Assembly (NCBI GenBank): GCA_045657645.1
Contig: JAZOTL010000130.1
Span: 1-20,933 of the forward strand
Direction: 5' to 3'
Source of the DNA: RGIG7300 sp045657645
Lineage (GTDB): Bacteria > Bacillota > Clostridia > Oscillospirales > CAG-272
DNA: 20,933 nt
Shown in pieces: positions 15,833-20,933 of this stretch. A program made the position numbers and the translations under genes. The notes beneath the pieces are model-generated. The model ran no database searches. It saw only the letters and a program-made list of their open reading frames with translations, and was not told the origin of the DNA. Positions within the stretch are counted from its first letter, which is position 1. Every line of letters starts with the position of its first letter.

Positions 15833-16537
15833 ATGAAGATATATAAAAACAATAAAACCAATACCGTGGCAGAGCTTCATTTCCATACAAAGGAAACCAG
15901 TTCCTGCGGTATGGTTTCGGCATTAGATTCAGTTCCCCGATACAAAGAGGCTGGCTACGACCTTATCGTTGTAACAGACCATTTAAACAGATTTCATTTT
16001 TATGATTACTATTTCAATGGTATGAGTTGGGAACAAGCCCTTGAAAACTGGCTTGCAGGCTATCGCGCCGCTTGTAAAGCAGGCGAAGAATGCGGAATAA
16101 AGGTGCTTTTGGGTGCCGAAATAAAATTTGACACCAATAACAACGACTACCTTGTATACGGCATAACCGAAGAGCTTTTAAGGAACAATCCCCTTTTATG
16201 GGAGCTGGGCGAAGAAGCCTTCAGCCGATTCGCAAAAGAAAATGGCCTGTTTTTTGCACAGGCGCACCCTTACAGAGATACTATGGTACGGTGCGACCCT
16301 TCCCTGCTTGACGGAGTGGAGATACACAACGCCCATCCACACCACAACAGCAGAAACGAGTTAGCTGTAAAATTCTGCAAAGAAAATGACCTTATACCAC
16401 TTTGCGGTCAGGATTTCCATGATTCTGACGCACTCAGGGGTTATGCAACAATATTCCACACGAGCATTAACAACACAAAAGAGCTCGTAGAAAAACTAAA
16501 AGCCAGGGATTATGAGCTTTATTTCCCTGAAAATTAA
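15833..16537 (+). CDS. PHP-domain metal-dependent hydrolase
   Basis: This 234-residue protein carries a complete set of PHP (polymerase and histidinol phosphatase) metal ligands: ELHFHTKE (His16, His18), VVTDHLN (Asp49, His50), LLGAEIKF (Glu96), FAQAHPYRD (His145), EIHNAHPHHNSRN (His168, His170) and LCGQDFHD (Asp194, His196). PHP enzymes are mostly phosphoesterases using two or three metals; stand-alone members act on histidinol phosphate, nucleotides, RNA or pAp. Nothing in the sequence singles out one substrate. There is no signal peptide. It begins 1 nt after the radical SAM gene without a good ribosome binding site (only AGGTTATT), implying coupling, and ends 26 nt before smc. Confidence 0.87.
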   Translation: MKIYKNNKTNTVAELHFHTKETSSCGMVSALDSVPRYKEAGYDLIVVTDHLNRFHFYDYYFNGMSWEQALENWLAGYRAACKAGEECGIKVLLGAEIKFDTNNNDYLVYGITEELLRNNPLLWELGEEAFSRFAKENGLFFAQAHPYRDTMVRCDPSLLDGVEIHNAHPHHNSRNELAVKFCKENDLIPLCGQDFHDSDALRGYATIFHTSINNTKELVEKLKARDYELYFPEN

Positions 16538-16563
16538 ATCAATTTGAGAAAAGGAGGTACGAT

Positions 16564-19500
16564 ATGAGATTAAAAACACTTGAACTGCAGGGCTTTAAGT
16601 CCTTTGCCGACAAGACCGTACTTACCTTTGACCACGGAATGACAGCCGTTGTTGGCCCTAACGGAAGCGGAAAATCTAACATTTCCGACGCTATGCGTTG
16701 GGTTTTGGGTGAGATTTCCTCAAAAAGCATCCGTGGACATAAGATGGAAGACGTTATCTTCGGCGGTACCGACAACCGTCGCCCTATGGGCTTTGCCGAG
16801 GTTTCCCTTACTATAGACAATACCGACCCTGACAACAAAATGGCTATCGATTATGATGAGGTCACCGTTACCCGCCGCTACTACCGTTCGGGTGAAAGTG
16901 AATATATGATAAACCGCAAGCCTGTAAGACTTAAAGATATTACCGAGCTCTTTATGAACACGGGTATCGGACGTGGCGGTTACTCTATGGTTGGTCAGGG
17001 TAAGGCGGCTGAGATAATTTCCACAAAGAGCGACGAAAGACGTAATATCTTTGAGGAAGCAGCAGGTATAGCAAAATACCGCCAGAGAAAGAACGAGGCG
17101 GAGCGCAAGCTTACACAGACCGATGAAAACCTTTTCCGCGTTAACGATATATTAAGCGAGCTTGAGGGCCGTGTAGGACCCTTGGAAAAGGATGCAGCAA
17201 AGGCAAGGAAATACCTTGAGCTTTTTGAAGCAAAAAAAGCACTTGACGTTGCAATATCCATTTTTGATATATCAGATATAGAAAACAAAGCACAAAAGCT
17301 TAATTCGGATTTTGAAATTGCCAAGCACGAGCTTGAAATGGCAGAGGATACCCTGCGTTCAATAGAAACACGCAGTGAGAAGCTCTATGAGATATCACAG
17401 GCAAACAAGCTGAGATACGAAGAGCTTAACCGCCTTATACGGGAAAGCAACGAAAAGAAGTTCGGCTTTGAAACCTCCGGCAAGGTGCTTGAAAATGATA
17501 TTTCACATATAAACGAGGCGATAGAGGCAAGCAAAAGCGAAAAACAACGCCTTTCAAAAGAGCTTGAAGGAATACAAGCGTTACTTGCAGATTCCCGAAA
17601 AGCAAGCGAGGAAAAGAAGGATCAGCTTACCTCCCTTGTTGAGCAGTACAACGAGATCACCTCGCAGATATCGGATTACGACGAAAAATTAGATGCTCTG
17701 GGTGACGATATAGACAAGCTTGATATGGAGCTTAACTATACAAAAGACAACCTTGTTAACGCCCGTATAGAGCTTTCGGCACAAGAGGCGTCGGGAAAAT
17801 CCCGCGATGACCGCAGAGCTATGATAAAAGCAGAGCTTGCCCCCATTGAAGAAGCAATTTCCTTAGCAGAGCTTCGTATAAAGCAAGCGGATGAGACCAT
17901 AGCGGTTTATCAGAAAAACATAGACGATATAGACCTTTCCGTAAAGGATGCCGCAGATAACAACGCACAGGCACAGCAAAAAACGGCAGAATTAAAGGAT
18001 AGGATAAACACCCTTATACTTGATATAAACACAAAGAAGCACCGCATATCCAACCTCAAACGTATGGAAGAGCTATTTGAGGGTTATACGGGCAGCGTGC
18101 GTTCGGTAATGGGCGCAGCGGATAACGGAGAGCTGAAAGGAATAATCGGCCCTGTATCAAAGGTAATTCAGGTTGATTCAAAATACGCTGTTGCTATAGA
18201 AACCTCCCTTGGCGCTGCTATACAGAATATAATATGCGAAAACGAGGAAAATGCCAAGAGCGCTATTCGTTATCTTAAGGATAACAGACGCGGCCGAGCA
18301 ACCTTCTATCCTCTTACCTCGGTAAAGCCCCAATACCTTAACGGCTTTAACGGTTCAAAGGGATTTATAGGCCTTGCAAGCGAGCTTGTTTCAACAGATA
18401 GCAAATACCAAAAGGTAATAGATTTTCTTCTTGCAAGAACCGCTATATTTGATAACATTGATAACGCTACACAAGCCGCAAAAGCAAATGGCTATAAAGT
18501 AAAATGCGTTACCTTGGACGGTCAGCAGATAAACGCAGGCGGTTCCTTTACAGGCGGTTCCCTGCGCAATGACAGCGGTATACTTTCCCGTTCTGCCGAA
18601 ATGGAAAAAGCAACTGCGGAGCTTGAAGCGGCACAAAACCAGCTTAAGCTTGCAGAAAACGAACTTTCAGATACTGAAAAGCAAGCAAACACCTACAGCG
18701 CATCTCTTGAAGATGCTGATGCAAAAAAAGCGCTTTTCAATTCCCTTGTTTCTGCAGAAGGTACACAAAAGCAGATACTTACCGCACAGCTTGATGCAGA
18801 TAAGGCGCGCAAAAGCGCCCTTGAAGCTTCTTTATGCGATATAGATAACGAAGAGACCACTACCCTTCGCCACATAGAAGAGGAAAAGCAGCGCATAGCA
18901 CAGCTGGAATCCGTTGTTGGCGAAAAGGAAACAGAATTACGCACCTTAATAAAACAACGCGAAGAACTTACGCTTGCTCAAAGCGACCTTGGTGTAAAAA
19001 ACAACGCTATAGGTATTGAAATAGAGCGCAAGAAAAAGGATATTGAAGCATCCGAATACGAAATATCAATCCGTTGTGATGCGGCAGACAATCTTACCTC
19101 AAAGATGAACATTGAGGACAACAAGATATCTGCGGCAAATGAAAAGCTTGAACAGATATACGCAAAAATAGCGCAAGGTCGAGAAAATGCCGATACAATT
19201 GATATAGAAATTGCAAATATGACGGCAGAAATTGAGAGCATAACAGCTCAAAACCTTGAAAACGAAGCTAAGGAAACAAAGCTCCGCGAAGAAAGAAAGG
19301 ACGTTTCCCATCGTCACGAGGTATTCTTGCGTGATTACACAAGGCTTGAAACACAGTGCGTAGCCATAACATCCGAAAAGGATAAGCTTACAGCTCATCT
19401 GTGGGATGAATACGAGCTTTCCTTCTCTGCGGCTTTAGAATTGGGATATCCCGAAATTACAGAATCCTCACGCCAGGAAGCAGTAAAGAGCCGTAATGAA

Positions 19501-20145
19501 TACAGAAGCAAGATAAAAACACTTGGCTCTGTAAACGTTAACGCAATTGAAGAGTACGAAGAGGTTAAGAACCGTTATGACTTCCTTAAGACCCAGTTTG
19601 AGGATCTTACAAAATCTAAATCGGAGCTTGCAGGAGTTATATACAAGCTTGAATCTGAAATGCGCACTCGCTTCACCGAGGTACTTGAGCAGATAAACAA
19701 AAACTTTAAAGAAGTATTTGTTGAGCTCTTTGGAGGCGGTACGGCACATCTTTCCCTCACCGACCCCGAAAACGTGCTTGAAAGCGGAATTGAAATAAAC
19801 GTTGCCCCTCCCGGAAAGATAATAAAGAACCTTTCCCTGCTCTCTGGCGGCGAACAGGCATTTGTTTCAATAGCACTCTTCTTTGCTATACTTAAGGTTA
19901 ATCCCACACCCTTCTGCGTGCTGGACGAAATTGAAGCGGCGCTTGACGAAGTAAACGTTACACGCTTTGCGCAGTACTGCCAGAAGTATTCTGATAAAAC
20001 ACAGTTCATAGTTATCACCCACAGAAGAGGTACCATGGAAACCTCCGATACCCTTTACGGCGTAACAATGTACGAACGAGGCGTATCAAAGGTACTTTCA
20101 GTCAACGTGAGTGAGGTAGAACAAAAATTAGGAGTTAAACTTTAA
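16564..20145 (+). CDS. smc: Chromosome segregation protein SMC
   Basis: SMC is the ATPase core of the SMC-ScpAB condensin that compacts and separates replicated origins. The 1193-residue protein has the full layout: N-terminal ATPase half with Walker A GPNGSGKSN (Lys37) and the GRGGYSMVGQGKAAEIIS region; a long coiled coil (about 170-500) rich in Glu, Lys and Leu; a hinge (about 507-665) starting at GYTGSVRSV and ending near GGSFTGGSLR; a returning coiled coil (about 670-1000); and the C-terminal ATPase half with signature LLSGGEQAF (about 1092-1100) and Walker B CVLDEIEAALD (Asp1121, Glu1122). A full AAAGGAGG lies 6 nt before the ATG, the best ribosome binding site in the downstream run. The stop overlaps the ftsY start by one base. 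Confidence 0.97.
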   Translation: MRLKTLELQGFKSFADKTVLTFDHGMTAVVGPNGSGKSNISDAMRWVLGEISSKSIRGHKMEDVIFGGTDNRRPMGFAEVSLTIDNTDPDNKMAIDYDEVTVTRRYYRSGESEYMINRKPVRLKDITELFMNTGIGRGGYSMVGQGKAAEIISTKSDERRNIFEEAAGIAKYRQRKNEAERKLTQTDENLFRVNDILSELEGRVGPLEKDAAKARKYLELFEAKKALDVAISIFDISDIENKAQKLNSDFEIAKHELEMAEDTLRSIETRSEKLYEISQANKLRYEELNRLIRESNEKKFGFETSGKVLENDISHINEAIEASKSEKQRLSKELEGIQALLADSRKASEEKKDQLTSLVEQYNEITSQISDYDEKLDALGDDIDKLDMELNYTKDNLVNARIELSAQEASGKSRDDRRAMIKAELAPIEEAISLAELRIKQADETIAVYQKNIDDIDLSVKDAADNNAQAQQKTAELKDRINTLILDINTKKHRISNLKRMEELFEGYTGSVRSVMGAADNGELKGIIGPVSKVIQVDSKYAVAIETSLGAAIQNIICENEENAKSAIRYLKDNRRGRATFYPLTSVKPQYLNGFNGSKGFIGLASELVSTDSKYQKVIDFLLARTAIFDNIDNATQAAKANGYKVKCVTLDGQQINAGGSFTGGSLRNDSGILSRSAEMEKATAELEAAQNQLKLAENELSDTEKQANTYSASLEDADAKKALFNSLVSAEGTQKQILTAQLDADKARKSALEASLCDIDNEETTTLRHIEEEKQRIAQLESVVGEKETELRTLIKQREELTLAQSDLGVKNNAIGIEIERKKKDIEASEYEISIRCDAADNLTSKMNIEDNKISAANEKLEQIYAKIAQGRENADTIDIEIANMTAEIESITAQNLENEAKETKLREERKDVSHRHEVFLRDYTRLETQCVAITSEKDKLTAHLWDEYELSFSAALELGYPEITESSRQEAVKSRNEYRSKIKTLGSVNVNAIEEYEEVKNRYDFLKTQFEDLTKSKSELAGVIYKLESEMRTRFTEVLEQINKNFKEVFVELFGGGTAHLSLTDPENVLESGIEINVAPPGKIIKNLSLLSGGEQAFVSIALFFAILKVNPTPFCVLDEIEAALDEVNVTRFAQYCQKYSDKTQFIVITHRRGTMETSDTLYGVTMYERGVSKVLSVNVSEVEQKLGVKL

Positions 20146-20933
20146 TGGGCTTTTTTGATAAATTAAAAAAAGGACTTACTAAAACAAAAAACTCGGTATT
20201 TAAACCTATAGGCGACCTTTTTGCTTCCTTTAGAAAACCGGACGAGGAATTCCTTGAGGAGCTTGAGGAAATACTTATTTGTGCAGACGTAGGCGTTGAA
20301 TCTACCGAAGCGATAATAGACGAGCTGCGTGAAAAGATAAAGGAAGAACACCTTTCCGAAAGTGAAGATGTTCTTGCAGCTCTCAAAGAAATAATGTGCG
20401 CAAAAATAGGTGAAGGTGAAGAGCTTAACCTTGACAATAACACCACAAGCGTTATACTTGTTATCGGTGTTAACGGCGTTGGTAAGACCACCTCTATTGC
20501 AAAGATTGCAAACAATCTCAAAAAGGACGGCAAGGACGTACTTCTCTGCGCGGCAGACACATTCCGTGCGGCTGCAATCGATCAATTGCAGGTATGGGCA
20601 GACAGGATAAACGTTAAGCTTATTAAGCATACGGAAGGCTCCGACCCCGCAGCAGTTGTTTTTGATGCGGTAAACGCGGCAAAATCAAGAAAGAGCGACG
20701 TGCTTATCATTGATACCGCAGGACGCCTGCACAACAAAAAGAATCTTATGGATGAGCTTGCAAAAATATCCCGCGTGCTTGACCGTGAGCTGCCCGAGGC
20801 AAAGCGTGAAACTCTCCTTGTGCTTGATGCAACCACAGGGCAAAACGCCGTTATTCAGGCAAAGGAATTCAAAAATTCTGCTGATATTACAGGCCTTGTA
20901 CTTACAAAGCTTGACGGCACCGCAAAAGGCGGC
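20145..20933 (+). CDS. ftsY: Signal recognition particle receptor FtsY (C-terminus beyond window)
   Basis: FtsY is the SRP receptor, a GTPase that delivers ribosomes making membrane proteins to the translocon. The first 263 residues are present. A short N-terminal region (MGFFDKLKKGLTKTK) leads straight into the helical N domain (about 30-95), so the acidic A domain of E. coli FtsY is missing, as in many Firmicutes. The NG GTPase domain has GVNGVGKTT (P-loop, Lys114), ADTFRAAAIDQL, DTAGR (190-194), LDATTGQNA and TKLDGTAKGG, where the window ends. Two C-terminal GTPase elements are therefore out of view. AGGAG lies 10 nt before the ATG, and TAATG joins it to smc. The smc-ftsY order is typical. 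Confidence 0.96.
   Translation, partial: MGFFDKLKKGLTKTKNSVFKPIGDLFASFRKPDEEFLEELEEILICADVGVESTEAIIDELREKIKEEHLSESEDVLAALKEIMCAKIGEGEELNLDNNTTSVILVIGVNGVGKTTSIAKIANNLKKDGKDVLLCAADTFRAAAIDQLQVWADRINVKLIKHTEGSDPAAVVFDAVNAAKSRKSDVLIIDTAGRLHNKKNLMDELAKISRVLDRELPEAKRETLLVLDATTGQNAVIQAKEFKNSADITGLVLTKLDGTAKGG

Noticed and set aside
1..20933. Mobile elements, CRISPR arrays, tRNA or rRNA genes, toxin-antitoxin or defence genes
   Set aside because: I found no transposase, direct-repeat array, cloverleaf-like sequence or defence-type domain; nearly all bases are covered by core genes and their control regions.

Overview
The window is a piece of bacterial core chromosome, most likely from a Clostridia-type Firmicute, perhaps an uncultured gut Oscillospirales-like organism. 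The evidence is strong GGAGG-type ribosome binding sites, consensus sigma-A promoters with 17-bp spacers, moderate-to-low GC by eye, TrmFO, and the gene orders infC-rpmI-rplT, dprA-topA-trmFO and plsX-rnc-smc-ftsY. The species call is inference. I see no insertion sequence, prophage, CRISPR array, tRNA, rRNA or integration site.

Left part, minus strand (1-5950). Reading leftwards from the divergent promoter region near 5.9-6.0 kb there are: a TIM-barrel sugar phosphate isomerase/epimerase-like protein overlapping a flavin reductase-like protein by ATGA; an MgtE magnesium transporter with its own intrinsic terminator; DXP synthase (dxs) with a near-perfect promoter; and a DegT/DnrJ/EryC1/StrS aminotransferase, also with its own promoter, which runs off the left edge.

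Right part, plus strand (5999-20933). A strong promoter and a roughly 140-nt leader with a terminator hairpin and a competing pairing precede infC-rpmI-rplT (IF3, L35, L20). This looks like L20-controlled transcription attenuation. infC has no ATG, GTG or TTG start in a usable place and appears to start at AUA. A hairpin terminator follows rplT. Then come ten tightly packed, partly overlapping genes with no visible internal terminator: a TrmH/SpoU-family RNA 2'-O-methyltransferase, dprA, topA, trmFO, plsX, rnc, an Elp3-like radical SAM protein, a PHP-domain metal hydrolase, smc, and ftsY, which is cut by the right edge.

The right-hand run combines RNA modification and processing (TrmH, TrmFO, RNase III), DNA topology and segregation (TopA, SMC), DNA uptake/recombination (DprA), phospholipid synthesis (PlsX) and membrane-protein targeting (FtsY). 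acpP and rpmF, which commonly flank plsX in Firmicutes, are absent here. No intergenic stretch exceeds 300 bases; the longest (about 284 bases, 5890-6173) is filled by divergent promoters, A-tracts and the infC leader. I found no candidate for a wholly new system. The most interesting signals are regulatory (infC leader and start codon), followed by two uncharacterised genes in the rnc-smc interval.
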